From NCBI GenBank assembly GCA_040954595.2, contig CM082592.2, forward strand, positions 3,968,001 through 4,032,000: a stretch of DNA of 64,000 nt. Reading direction: 5' to 3'. This document shows, one piece after another, positions 24,257-37,381 of the stretch (position 1 is the stretch's first letter; each line of letters opens with the position of its first letter). A model generated the notes under the pieces. The model did no database searches. It saw only the letters and a list, made by a program, of their open reading frames with translations, and was not told where the DNA came from. Made by a program: the position numbers and the translations under genes. Origin of the DNA: Balanoglossus misakiensis (Eukaryota > Hemichordata).

Positions 24257-27200
24257 TGATTCTTGCAAGTTGTGGATTCAGTACCATCGTGCCTGTCAGG
24301 CTGTGAAATTGATGTAGTGACAGCTTAAGCTTGATAGATTTTCTGTGTTAAGATTTCTGCCCGGTGAACGTAAGATTTATGCTTAGCTAATTCTGAGACA
24401 TGTGGATGCCTTTTATTTATAAGGGCATATAGCCACGGAGAATTTGTGCTCTTTCGCTGCTCTTACCGTTAAAGAACGGCTTGGCTCAACTAAACTAAAT
24501 TTAACAGATGTGATAAGCAGATGTCGAGTGTCAAATTTATTTCAAGGCAAATGATTTTCTGACAGGAAAATCTGTATTGAATAATTGAGACTTGGTAATT
24601 TTGTGGATTAGAATATGTGATATACTTAATGGCTGAACCGTCATGCTCAGAACAGCAATATAGCTGTTTTGCATACTGTCTGCAGGCTGTACTTTGTGAA
24701 TACAGTGACATGGAGGATGGACTTGGATGCGTTTTGACGCTTTTTGGGGAAAACAATGATGAATAGTCAGTGTCTGGTAAAAGTTTATATATTGCGGAAC
24801 CGCTGCTAAAGTTTTCCTGCACGTAACCCAAACAAAACCCCAACTCTCCAGGCATATATGCTCAATCAAAACAAATTCACCATCAGTTATAATGCTCTAC
24901 AGTGCTTCAGTGTTATGATTAGAAACTATAGTCACTGTTGCAATTTGTCAGTAAATGAGCTGAATTTAAAAAACTGCCTTGTGGAGAGGAAAAAACAACA
25001 CATACACACCAGTTTTAATATCAGAGGCCTTTATATTAGTCTTGACTCCATTAAGTTATATTGATTTCAACCCACAATGATGCCGTGTAATTGCAAAGCT
25101 TGAATTTATTGCCAATCGGAGAACACTCAGATAATTGAGAAAGTAGGCAATATAAAGAAAGTCTGTTTACCACGTTTTTCATATTGCTGTAACCGAATTG
25201 CTTCCAGTATTTGCTTTTATTGAGTGATTATTCATTTCCCTCTGAATATATAATGTTTCTTTGCCCCTTTCAATTCAGGACTTTTATTTATTGAGTAATC
25301 ATTCATCTTCCACTGAATTTGCCCTTTTCACGTAAACAAAAACGAACCACGCGTGATGGAGACTAACATTTTAGAGCTGTAATGGATGGTCGGCCACTGA
25401 CATTGGATTACGAGAAATTTTCATTACGTTTCTTTCAAACATGCTACCCTAACCCAAAATTAATCTACGATGGGAAAGTTCTATAGGCGCGATTAATAAT
25501 CCAGCGTTACCGTGGAAACTGCAGGGGTAGTCTTTGATTCTCCGTGACTTTTCCTGCATGTCTGAAATTATCGCCTGTCACTCGCTTACAAGTCAAAATT
25601 GAAATGTTACAGTTTTGCGCTAATTTGTTGATTGGATATTTTCACCGCACGACACAAGCAATGAAAATTTACAACGTTCAATCAAAAACGTAGTTTAACC
25701 AAACTTAATGGATGATTTTGTGCTCAGCATCCCTTACCTATTAAACATCAGATGAGTTTCAAAGTTAGTTTTTCCAATATCGTTTCACAATATCGTGATA
25801 CGAGATGTATTAACCCGTATAATGGGTATTTTGTACTCGTTTTATTTCATCATTAAATGTGTCTAATACCCCATTGGCACACTCCCTCTAGGGTTCTGTA
25901 AATGCGATTACTTGGACTCCAAATTGAAGTAGACTTGAATGGACACTGAAATTGCATTGGGGGAGATTCTGAGAATCATCCCGTATTAAGCTCACCAAAA
26001 TTCATTAGAGTCAATGATCAGCCATCAGCTCCAATAGAACTCGCTTAAGTCATCACTTTTCCCTCTCTGGCTCTTGGGAGCCGTGTTAACTTCATTACCA
26101 GGGAAACCGCCTCCAGCCATTGTCTCCCTGTGCTTCATTGCCATGGCGATGCAAATAAATAAAACATGGTTTTGACGTCCTTTGTTTTGAAGTCGTGAGG
26201 TTGTTCCGTGTCTCATGTTTATGTTTCAGGGGCATTGCAAATGTTTGCTCAGAAGTTTGATAAAATTATAGCCTATTTGGAATAATCAAAATAATATTTC
26301 TTTCCAGTCATCATATCAAGGCAAATCCACCAGCAATTTTTCAAGAAAAGTATAGAAAGTTATTAATGCCAATAGCCAATATCTGAGTTGACAATTACAT
26401 TGTACGTTTTCCATTATTATGCCTGTGAAAATCAGCTTAATATTAAAAAACTGCAGTAAATTATGATGGTCAGATTAATATGTTGACATTTACATTTCAG
26501 TAGTGATGCAATATAGCCGAGTGACATTAAAAGAACAGATATTTTCAGAGTTCTAATCTACTGGTTTTCTTACCAGAAAAAAACTTCTGTTCTTAAAACC
26601 AGGTATGTCTGATACTTGACGCTCGGTCTGATAATGTACCACAGCTGGAGGTTTTGTGATGAAAATATGAAAATATCTGTCTTTTGGGAAAGTGACAGAC
26701 TTTTTCAGGAAGTCTTTTATTACTGTTCCGCCTCTTTTCATTACAATGATGAGTCAACAAGGAATATTGACACAGGTGTGTGACTGTGTATGAAATTACA
26801 GAAAGTTGAAGTTGCGTGTAGGATTCGGGTTACTGATGTGCAGGGTATCTACAATGGCAAACCAGGCAATGTAAATTTTGTTGTCAATCGTTGGGATATG
26901 TCAAGAGATTTTTGATAACTGTGCCTTTTTTCTGTGTAAGTAAGCAAATGAGGCCGGAAAAATAAGATAATATTGTACAAGAAGATGGCGAGATTGAGAA
27001 ATTGAAGACAGTTTTCCTGTGTACCTGTGAAATAGGGAAATATTTGATGATTTCCTCTGAGTTTCTGTATGCTTGTACTCAAAGCACAGAAATGCTGTAC
27101 ACCACTGAATCATGGGAAATCTCGATAATATACATGTAGTTGTTCATCAAAATTCCCAGAGTTGGCGATTGAGAAGCCAACACCCGTAGTATAATCAAGC

Positions 27201-27958
27201 GTGATACAGGTTAAGTGGCTTCTACTTTGGTTTCAATTTACGAAGGCTCTCTTTGCAACCAGTAATTGCTGTGAATTTGACCCACATACATTGAGGATCT
27301 ACAACAGCACAAGGAGATTGCCTTGGACACTGACGTAGCACTGGTGAATTTGCTCGACTTCATACAAAACCCTAAATTGAATTTGACTTCCGAAGGGGCG
27401 CATGGTGGGATAGAATTACTTAAAGAGGAACTGAATTTGAATTTGATTAACCTGTTTCAATGAACTTGCCAATCTCCCTCGTCATGGAATATCTATAGTA
27501 CCCATACTGAGAATGTATGAAATAGACGAATCGACGAGTTTTAAGGCCAGCTCTACTGTATAATGTTTTCCAAGATTATTGTAAGTTGTGGTGCCATATG
27601 TCAGATTTTTTTATTTTATTCGCCCCCCACCCCCCACCCATCCCCCAAGCCTGGAAGGACACATTGTTTGTGAACATTCTCAGAGTAAAATGCAAAACAA
27701 GATAAAACTCTGATGTTTAGTGTGAATCAGAATTCAACTTGATGGGGTCACGTTTTTCATGATTGCACAGAGGAAACTTCATACATTTTTTGTCGGTTTA
27801 TCTGTAGAATGCATCTACTAGATACTTTAAAAAACATCTATTCATTTATTTATGTATACCCTGCAGGCTGCAATACACTTTCGCTTGTATCACTTAGACA
27901 TGCATAAATATCAAGGAAGCTCGAAAGTTGGGGGTCACCATAAATAGAAGAGGTCCTC
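24257..27958. other. Non-coding, no gene supported
   Basis: AT-rich with a tandem repeat at 25214. An octamer next to GCCATGGCGATGCAAAT (about 26139-26155) is a possible isolated regulatory site. A 121-codon reverse frame at 24490-24855 has no recognisable motif. Confidence 0.5.
25214..25331 (+). repeat. Diverged two-copy tandem repeat
   Basis: TTTTATTGAGTGATTATTCA at 25214 recurs as TATTGAGTAATCATTCAT near 25289. Both copies are followed by a CC-containing stretch, TGAAT and TTGCCC. The unit is about 65 bases. Confidence 0.5.
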
Positions 27959-28004
27959 ATGCAAATCACGGTTGTTTATGCAAATTAAATAGTATCATGC
28001 AAAT
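27959..28004 (+). promoter_or_regulatory. Three POU octamers at exact 19-base spacing
   Basis: ATGCAAAT occurs at 27959, 27978 and 27997, each 19 bases apart. The bases between the octamers differ, so only the octamer is shared. The octamer is the classic POU (Oct) site. Function is inferred; a decayed 19-base tandem repeat is the alternative. Confidence 0.5.
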
Positions 28005-28558
28005 TAGAGATTGCCTTGCACAGTTTAAATAGCAAAACCTTATTCTCTTGGATTTACCGATATAGAATTTCAAAATTTCACACACATTCTGGGAGGACTC
28101 TGGACTGGGGGAAAAGTCTGCTACTTGCAAATATGGAACACTGAAACTGTAGTGTACTGTCATATCATTTGTAAACAGCAAAGAAATTTTCAATGTTTAG
28201 AGAATTTGCCTAGTTTTTACTAGTTTATCCCTACATTGCAGTTCATCAAAAAATACTTTTCTTTTCTCAATCAGGTATCATTAAAACATCACAAGAATGA
28301 CACAGAAGCCGAAATATACAGGAACACTTTTGATCTTATTAGCTTTCAAAAATTAATTTCTTTATATTGTCATAGAGCTGGGTCTGTTTTGGTCGAATTT
28401 TTTTTTCCACATCAGAATATCTGTAATATTTCTTTGGTGATTAGCTATCTCCTAAGCATTTAGCAAATTGAACAGGTCAGGTGTGAGCAGTTCATTCAGA
28501 CCCAAAAAAGAGAGTAATAACATATTCTGCGAGTCAGCAGATAATTCTACTGATAATT

Positions 28559-28572
28559 ATTACCATGGCAAC
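28559..28572. promoter_or_regulatory. RFX X-box-like palindrome
   Basis: ATTACCATGGCAAC has only the first base off consensus. Confidence 0.35.
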
Positions 28573-29007
28573 AGCCTGAAGTTATCACGGGCGGCTTTCA
28601 CTACGAAGATAATGTTCATTTTTAGTTATTCATTGGACTCTATGCGTCTCCCCTTGATGTTTTTCTATCTGAACTATAAAAAGCTTCATGCATAATTAGT
28701 CATAGAAAATGAGAGAGAGAGAAATTCTATATTGGCAAGGTAATAATGGAAAGCAAACATTTTTTCAGATTCTATTGACTCAGACTCACCAAGACTTTTG
28801 AAATTTATCCTTCATGAAACTCTTGTGATGGGTTTACATTTTCTGTGTGAGCAGATGCAAACATGCCAATGAACTCTTTCGGCTGACTTTGCTTTATAGG
28901 TAAATGCACTCAAGAATATCTTTTTCTCAAATCCCAGAATTATTTTCCTTGTGTTATTTAGCTCGTGGTTGAGTTTATTTCCTTTCGCTGTGTAAAAGTT
29001 TAGAAGC

Positions 29008-29028
29008 AGTAGTAGTAGTAGTAGTATC
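29008..29028 (+). repeat. AGT trinucleotide run
   Basis: Short AGTAGTAGTAGTAGTAGT microsatellite. Confidence 0.8.
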
Positions 29029-32000
29029 TGTATTTGTCATGACTTTGTTGTCAGTTAGGGTAATCTAAATTCCTGTCTTCTGTTTACACCACACAATCAT
29101 GCAAATCATAGGAGCCCAGAGTCTACAAACAACAGGAATTTGCATGCCTGTCATCCAATATTTGCCCAACAGAACAGAGCAAACAAAGTTAAAACAAGCA
29201 CCAACTAGCTGGGAGGAAAAAAGGACACACCCCCTGGTTGTGGCTGTGATTTCTATGTACACCCTTTGGCCCTGCATGTTCACGGGCTTTAGCGCAGCAG
29301 CCAATAGCGGCGCAGTTTCTTATCAGTGTCGGGGCTGTTTGAGGGTTGCAAGGGTTGCGGAACAATACAACTCAATGGCATACCAATGCTGTTGAATGAA
29401 GTTACAACTGCTTGTGTTATACCTTGGGTAGTATTGTTAACGGTCCCTCAAGACAAGTGTCGGCGATTGACACAGTGGGGGCAGCCTGTTGCGTTTCCTA
29501 AACGGAATCTTACCACTCATAACAAGGTTGGTCTGTTCTATATTTCAATTCTTCTTTAAAAATAGTCAAGTTTCTGGTAAAGACTGTGTTTGGGCAAGTT
29601 TTTTTGCCGTGTGATGACAATTTCTGGGCAGGTTGAAGATTTGGTGTCGCGCGGTGTACAGGTGAGCAGTCTGCTCCCTGGGGAGTTGCGTGTCGACATT
29701 TGTGAAAAATTACCTGCGTGACACCTGTTGATACTATTGTTTGCTGGTTAAATCTCCGGGTTCCATTACAGGTCTGCATTACCAGTACATGTCAGTATTT
29801 TTTGTGCATTTCCTTTAGACGGTCGTTTTTTTTTTTTTAATTTTCGTTTATTCTGCACAAGTTCATGAGACTAGTCCTACCTGGAGGTGAAGGGTGTTTA
29901 CCCACAGAAGAGTTGATTAGTTTACTGCAAACAAAATCCAGTGTGTACGTATGTTGGATAAATCTGGGCATGTAACAGACACTGGTAACTGTTTACTGCA
30001 AGGCCGTCAGGAATCTGTCAGCCGTGGTTTGCAGTTTCTGAAAGGGCGTAAATAAACCCGGTGTAGCACGCCGTCTGGTTTGATCAAATTACACCAATGT
30101 CGTCCCGTCCCGTCCGCCATGAAAATGTCCTCTTTTCAGGAGCAGTAAATTGAGGTATAGCACAGTACACAGAAGGAAAGTTTGTGAATGCAGCATTTAC
30201 AATGAAACCTGTCGTGCATTGAGTGCATATTCCGCTTTTGAGAATATACACTCGAGTTAAGTTATAAAGAATTCAAGTTGGTGTCTGTCTGTCAGCATCT
30301 GGGTGGAAATTCACTCGTTAAATTTTCACGTAAAAAAAAAAAAAAATCACACCTTCAGGGACTTGACTAGAGAAAGTTGTTCACATTGAAATCAGTGTTA
30401 TTTTTTATAGTGTAATGATGACATTATTCAAGTGCAGCGCAGTGGCTCAAAAGAAGGAACTGTCACGCGTGGGTGGTTCTATTATCACGACTTTAATGGC
30501 TGCGTCTTTTTTTCAGCTAGGCTCAGGAGGTGTTAAATAGTTCAAAAAATCTTGTAAACCGTTCTTGATACCTTTTTGTTCGGTGCGGGATTATGGGCTT
30601 TTTTTTGAACAGGACAATTTGTCCGGAGTTCGGCCATTAAAAGATGATGATTTAACTCCGGGGATCCGAGCTTTTCCGGACACGGCAAGAATAGTGGGAC
30701 ATCCAGAGTTCAATTGAAGAAATTTAAACTTTGATCTGTGTGTGTGTGTGTCGGTAAGGTAAACAATTATGTAACAAAGGGACGCTATACAACAACAGTG
30801 TTTTAAACACTGCTGATAGTTTGAGGGTAAAGTTGTAACATTGCCAAATCTCTGCTAATTATAGTCAGTTAGTAAGATAAGCCTAAATTCCCTGTACCAA
30901 AAAGTACCGGGTACCGTACGTATACCACTGCATGTCATGCCAAATGACATACTTGCTTGATTTTATGTTTCATAAGACCGACGAACTTCACCGATTTTTT
31001 TGGCTGTCCTTGGCCAGGTCAGAGTTCATAACGGTGATCCCTGCTCGTAAATTAAAGCCCCGATTGTTACCGTTTTCAGACGGGAATTGTTCGGACTTGT
31101 TAAATGGGATGGCCTGAGTCGTAAAAGCCATTTTTCACCAGTGACAGGTGTATTAGGCTCTGCAGTTTGTCATATGCAGGTGCGAATGTCAAGCCGCCCT
31201 CAACATGTTAAAAAAACAAGGATTCAATAGCCAGCGTAGTTGAAAGGTCGAAACAAAACTGCAGATAAGGGCTATTTTAGTGATGCCCTGCTCTGAGTTC
31301 AGAGGCTTTTATGAAAATCTCATGGTTTTATTTTTTTTGCAAGAATTTTTTAGTCTTGTTTCATTTCTGTTTGTAAATCTAAAAAAATGAGTTTTCTTAT
31401 GTCTTAGTTGTCGTGGAACTTTCAAGTTGAAAATATCAGGCTATATATTCATTAATAATCATGATTTTCTTTTGAAATGTGAAAATAATCCGTTTTGTAC
31501 ATTTACATACCCGTGATGAGTTCAGTTGTAACATGCCGACATAGTCGTTTATTCTCACATACTTGACTGTTTTTGCAGCTTTTTTATGTTATCACAGATT
31601 TGCCGCCATTCAACAGGTTGGATCATGTTTTGTTGCACACTTATAGAGCTGACAGTCGAGTAGTTTTTATGCAGTGTATTTATGAGCCCCACTCCTCAAG
31701 ATGGTCTAAATCTGAAACGTACGATAAGCTAGTGGACTGTTTTTGAAAAGAATTACCGTTAAACGACTGGAAGTTCTCAAAGCGAGCACTCTAGTATTAG
31801 TAGTAACCCCCATCAAATGCTAATAAACACACATCTGCATAAAAATTGTTTTTGCCTGGATCTCAGAGAATAAAGAGTTTAAAAAATCTTATTGAACTGT
31901 ACTGCCCTCAGAACCAATTGAGTTAAACTAGCAGTTAGGGTCTGGGGTTGATTCTATTTTGTGGATATCAAAAAGTGCCAGAACCCCTCCCCCCCCCCCC

Positions 32001-32222
32001 ATCATTGAACATGGTAAAGTGGGTGACCCCCAGGTGACACCCTCCTCCCTTCATCCAATTCCAAAAGAGGTTGACCTCCCCCATTAATGCACAGCCCCCT
32101 CCCCCTCCAGTCCGAAGAAACTGATCAGTCCCTTACTTTTGAACTTGAAACCGTTCTTCAGTGCAGCATTGAGCACTCAGCATTTACCAGTTATGACACC
32201 GTCACCATAATTTTCTCCAGAT

Positions 32223-32321
32223 ATAATTATGCATTCTCCGTACAGCGATTATTAGCCATATAACCTAGCTAGAATAGAATTATCCACGGGCTACAATCTC
32301 TGTACGGAGAATGATAACTAT
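32223..32321. repeat. Inverted repeat with CATTCTCCGTACAG arms
   Basis: The left arm (ATTATGCATTCTCCGTACAG then CGATTATTAGCC) pairs with the right arm (GGGCTACAATCTCTGTACGG then AGAATGATAACTAT). The spacer is about 30 bases. It looks like a small, slightly decayed palindromic element. Confidence 0.55.
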
Positions 32322-32671
32322 GGTGTCCCATTTTATTTTAAAGGGCTAGGAATTCACAGCAGAGGGTGGTGTGACAGTGGCATTTAAATAAAAGGCTTGC
32401 ATTGAACGTGGCATTATGTGACCAAGGTCTCTGATGATGGTTTCTTGGAAAAGTCAAATTGATCGGTTGGATAACATGTGCCATCATTATCGATTCAAGG
32501 AAGTGCGCGCCAGGATGTCGACTCAGTGAATTGCACAAAACGGTGTCCTAGCAGCGGTAATACAGGAAATTGAGCATTCCTTGCTTGTTTTGTAGGGAAA
32601 AATGTGTAATTTGTGTCGAAGGCCAACAAGAGTTTAGCAGGCAGACAGTGGTGGCAAATGCGTGTCCGGAA

Positions 32672-32862
32672 TACTGTAAAACGGAAATTTTTTGTGAACG
32701 ATAAATTTTCGCGAACTACGCAAGAGCCAACAAAATGCGAAATAAAGTCATGTAAAAATGATTTTCAGAGATAACAATGCAGTGGAATACGAGAACGCGT
32801 AACAGTTGCCTCTCTTGATTTCGCGAACATTTCCTGTCTCGAAAATTTTCCGTTTTACAGTA
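32672..32862 (+). mobile_element. TACTGTAAAACGG palindromic MITE
   Basis: Perfect 13-base tips, TACTGTAAAACGG and CCGTTTTACAGTA, enclose 191 bases. The interior AATTTTCGCGAACTACGCAA and TCGCGAACATTTCCTGTC match the family. Confidence 0.75.
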
Positions 32863-33735
32863 AGCACGTTCCGATCGAGAGAGACGGTAAGAACAGGAAA
32901 TTGAAACAGCATTCTGGAGAAACCTGTGAAATGAATTTGTGAAAATTGCCTCCGGGATCATGTCTTCCATAAACACGCGCGAAGCCCCTCAAAAGACACT
33001 CAGGTTTTTGCCCCATCGAGTGAACGATAAAAGCCAGATTTCATGTGTGTGTATCAATATGGTTGTAAATAACGAAGTCTGTGCTCCCCCCCTCCCCCCA
33101 CACGTGAAAGTATTTAGATTTTTTTAGTAATGCAGATATTTTCGCAATACAGTCTGAAGAAAACTGATGCTAAATCCTTATCGGTGGTTGAAGGACATGT
33201 TTTAATGTCAATGTGACAATTTACAATTCCTTTTCTCTGTTCCAGTTTTATTGGTCTGCGATTAAACTTACGTGACGTGCTGTGCTTTTCTTGCAATTTG
33301 TCTGAGCTGTCGTATAATTAGCCTCAGGTGTTGCGTATTTTAACAGAAATCGTGAGGTGGCATGGGTCTTTTAATTCTCACTCGATACAGAATACATTTT
33401 AATTACATAGATTAGGAAATCTGATTAAACTGTAGTCCAGGAATTAAGTTATCGTGTTGGCGTCCCTTTAAATTATGTAAGGCTAGTGTTTATGCATGTT
33501 GGCATGGTAACAAGTTGACTCTATCCGTTTGTCTTCGACATGTATGAGTTGTGTAATGTAGATTTTGAGATAGCAGAAAACATTGAAAAAAATGTTGCTC
33601 AAGGGTATAGGGCTTGGGAAGTGACATAGACAGGTATATTTGTATTATTTCATTTGAATTAAGTTATGATTTAACTATATACTCCTTGCACACGTACTCT
33701 ACGAGCAGACATACACTGCATAAACTTGGACGACA

Positions 33736-33766
33736 TACTGTAAAACATGAAATTTTCGCCAATGAA
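33736..33766 (+). mobile_element. Short fragment of the TACTGTAAAACGG MITE
   Basis: TACTGTAAAACATGAAATTT followed by TCGCC matches only the first 30 or so bases of the family. The sequence then changes and includes TCTGTCCCTTTAA at 33776, the tip of the other palindromic family, so this looks like a relic junction of two elements. Confidence 0.4.
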
Positions 33767-35760
33767 TGGAGATCTCTGTCCCTTTAATATGACGAGGATG
33801 ACTAATTCTGGGAAGAACTAACCATGTGTCTCTGAAGGCTATATGTCCTGATCAAAAGTGTAAATAAAACAAAACAGCAGGAGATGTCTGGTCAAATATT
33901 TGGGTCCTCTCTTTAAAGGACATCTCATGTCTTGAAAATTACTTAACAATATCTCAAAATTGTATCTGTCTGTATTACAAACAGTCTCCATAGAAACATT
34001 ATTTGGATAAACATGTCAAATGTCCAGGAACACAGACCGCAGATAACCCAAATTAAACAGAGAAGTCTGGCGTTCTCCAACAAAAATGACTGTTACTACC
34101 AGTGTGCCCTCTAACAAATATAATATTTGAGTGAGTTTGGAGATTTCTAAAAGATTCTCTGAGACTGAGTCAGTCTTATCCTTTGAATATATTGTGGATA
34201 ATTTTCTTGAGTCACCAGTGAGTTTGTTGAGTCAGTGGCGTGTCATATTGGCTTAGTGGACACACTGGTTAATACAATAATATGAAGTCCACAAAATTTG
34301 AATGCAGCACTGTCTGTATTCCAATATACCTGTGCTCTTTTGATCTTTCTGTTCAGACTTTATGTTTTGTAAAAATCTACCATGGGTTGCTAGTTTTGAT
34401 GAAACTAATTAGTGAAAGTTATACGTTGTTTACATAAAAAGGAAATCTTTAAGACAGTAAGAAACTCCAGGGTTTTGAAATACCTTGCAGCAGTCAGTGG
34501 CAGTTGCGTGCAAGAGACTAATGGTACTTTGAACTGCGTAGATGGAGAACTCCTTCAAACCCTCATTACACTGCAATCTGGATATCACTCAAGTCGCGAC
34601 CAGTAAGCGATTGATTGATTGAGTCACTTAGAGGATTTATTGAGTTACAACTTGAATTCTCCCTGACTTGTGCTCAGGAAAATAAAACGTTTCACCAGTT
34701 TCTCCCCACTTTTCACCACTGCCTTTGAGAACATGCATTTGACTTCATGGTGTGAAATGTGTATGGAAGTGTCGAGAATAATGGCGCATATACTACAGTG
34801 AGAAATTAGAGATGAAAATCCAAAAATTTTCTGATATTTGCTGTATCTTTGCCAGACCAGTGCATGTTTCATTCTTGCTTATCATCAGGGAAAGGCTATT
34901 GGCAAATAAAATCAAACCATAAAAACAGCATACGCAATTCAGCTAAACCAGGATTTGATGAGGCTAAAAGGCAGTGAATCTTTGGTGCATGGTAGATTTG
35001 CCTTGGGGGTCTAAGCTTGCATCATTTGTCTGCCAGTAACGGTCACCCCTCCCAAGCAATGCTTGTGATCTGGCATTGTGTAGACACAATGTCAAAAAGA
35101 AAGAAAGAAAGATAGAAGATTATGATGTAAAGAGAGGTGCATTTCAGTTGAAACGACAATCATTTGGAACGAGGGATTCTCTTAGGATACCTGTAGCTAC
35201 TTGATTCTACCATACATGTACTTTTGGTTAATTTAATAACTTGAGACAAGAGCTCCTTATTCAGACAATTAAATCTGTCCCTAATGGTCAAGGTGTTTTG
35301 TAAATGACATCAATGAAATAATAATTAAAAAAAATAACATTTAGCTTCACTTAAATTCTCTTGTGACCTTTAACCGTATTTAAGCATGTAGTGCTCTGCA
35401 TCATAAACTCAGCTGATGTTTAAATTCAATTCATACAAAAAGAATTTGCAGCATTCCCAGAACTTGCCTTCCTTCAATGTTAATCCTTCAGAGAACAACA
35501 TGTTACAACTTTTTCCCTGCATTTGTTTGCTAACAACTACCCGCAATGGCAAATAAACTATCACAGTACTTGAATTTGGAGGTGGAACGATCGAACTTGT
35601 CAGGTTTTGACACGAGTGCGGCGGCAACAAGTGCTTTCAAAACTTCCAACCCTTGAATGTACTACTAGTGATTTAACTGATTTTGCTTCTGGTAGTGGCA
35701 ACCACCTGTCGCATGGATAGATGATTTTCTGCTCATTGTGAGATCTCACAGACTTGGTTA

Positions 35761-35774
35761 ATTACCATAGCAAC
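35761..35774. promoter_or_regulatory. RFX X-box-like palindrome
   Basis: ATTACCATAGCAAC matches the X-box pattern with a changed first base and the common ATAG centre. Confidence 0.35.
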
Positions 35775-37019
35775 GGGTTACTAGCCAAGTAATACAAGTC
35801 AAGCTTTGTATGAAACTAGAAGAGGTGCAGAGTTTACCAAAAAGTGTAATAGGCCATGCTTTGCTTGCAATGTTCTGTGTCACATGAGAATGTCCTTCTA
35901 TGGACTGCCTGAAGCCACGCGAGATCTCGTAATGTCTCGTGGAGTTTGGTAAATGGTCTATTGGGAATATACAAATGTATACACATTTGTGATTGGACGA
36001 CGTAATGTCTTTCAGTTGCAAAGCAAGTGATTTCACATGCTTCGGAAGACGGGCAGCGTGCTGCATTCAGTGATGCGTGACACCGTTCAGGGATTTAAAG
36101 TTTCATTGCTGTTTACTGCAAGTGATCTGTTTATTTCAATTGTTGACCTCATTTTTGGTGACACACTATAGCAATTGTCACTAGTTGGCCCTTCGTATGC
36201 AAACTCAATTGATTTGCATCTGTTTGAAATTGATATGAACAAAACTGCAATTAAATTTTTTATAATACACTGGTACATCAAGAGGATTGTGAAAAAAATG
36301 GCTAAGCTGACAGGTTTTCTAATGAGTATTTTAGATCATGTCCTACGGATGCAACTATCAAGCATTCTGTTTTCTGACAAAACTGTCTCATTGTAAGGGA
36401 AAAAATTCTACACTGATTGAACCATGATAGAAACTTGTACAGAATCTATATGGAGATCTAACAATTTTTATTTAGTGGAGATCCTTGTTTGTCCTTTGCC
36501 ATCTTTATAGTGCAGTTAGTGTAATCCCTGTCATTTACATGGTCATCGTAACTCAACTGAACAAATCCCCTTTTAAATTCTACCAACATACTCAAATCCC
36601 AAAGTAATCGTGGGATGTTGATCCACTGGGCGTTTTCAGGATTTTGGGAGCTTGAGGACAATAAAACGTCGACTGATAACATTTTTATCTGAACTGTCTT
36701 CATTAACTTTCCATCACTGTCGCGCTGAGTCGTAGATCAGTGCAACAATGGCAAGTAGCAGATTGCGGGATTTTTAGAACAACCAGACTGAAAAAGGAGA
36801 TGCCTATTGTTCCTATTGTGAAATCTGAGCTAGATTACGTCAGTTCTGTTCGGGTGTGCAGCAGAAGAAAAAAAGACAAGTTGGCATTCCTCCAAGCGTA
36901 TTTCACGTCAGGGGGTGTATACTGTTCCTGCGATCTTTGATCAGAATCTACATGTAGCAGTACATGAAATTGCAGTTGGCTTGGACTAAACTTTTGGCTT
37001 GTTCATTGGGATGCAAGTG

Positions 37020-37105
37020 TACACACACACAAACCGAGGCAAACAGACAGACAGATACTGCAGACAGACAGATAATCAGTGAGTCAGACACACAGACACA
37101 AGCAC
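37020..37105 (+). repeat. ACAC and CAGA simple-repeat patch
   Basis: ACACACACAC is followed by several CAGACAGACAGATA units, directly upstream of the MITE at 37169. Confidence 0.7.
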
Positions 37106-37168
37106 ATTATGTTTGCCTGACATGAAACACTGGCCTGTTTGAACTGCAGGTCCTTTGCCCAGGGGATG

Positions 37169-37381
37169 TACTGTAAAACGGGAAATTTTTGTGAACAATA
37201 AATTTTCGCATACATCTCAAGAGCCCCAAAAACGTGAAAATAAAAAGTCGCGTAAAAACGTTTTTCGAGATATCGATACAGTTAGTGAACTACAAGAAAG
37301 CAAAAATTAATCGTCGGGTGACAGTTGCCTCTTTTGATATCGTGAAAATTTCCTGTCGCGAAAATGTCCCGTTTTACAGTA
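37169..37381 (+). mobile_element. TACTGTAAAACGG palindromic MITE
   Basis: Tips TACTGTAAAACGGG and CCCGTTTTACAGTA are perfect inverted repeats around 213 bases. The interior AATAAATTTTCGCATAC and TATCGTGAAAATTTCCTGTC match the copies at 20851 and 32672. Confidence 0.75.

Larger units (their letters stand above)
28005..32222. other. Non-coding, no gene supported
   Basis: Holds the X-box-like site at 28559, the AGT run at 29008, a further octamer at 29099 and a 12-base C run at 31989-32000 in a C-rich patch to 32110. No coding exon supported. Confidence 0.5.
32863..37168. other. Non-coding, no gene supported
   Basis: Contains an X-box-like GTTGGCATGGTAAC (33498-33511), the MITE fragment at 33736 and the X-box-like site at 35761. 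Frames here are short and unsupported. Confidence 0.5.
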
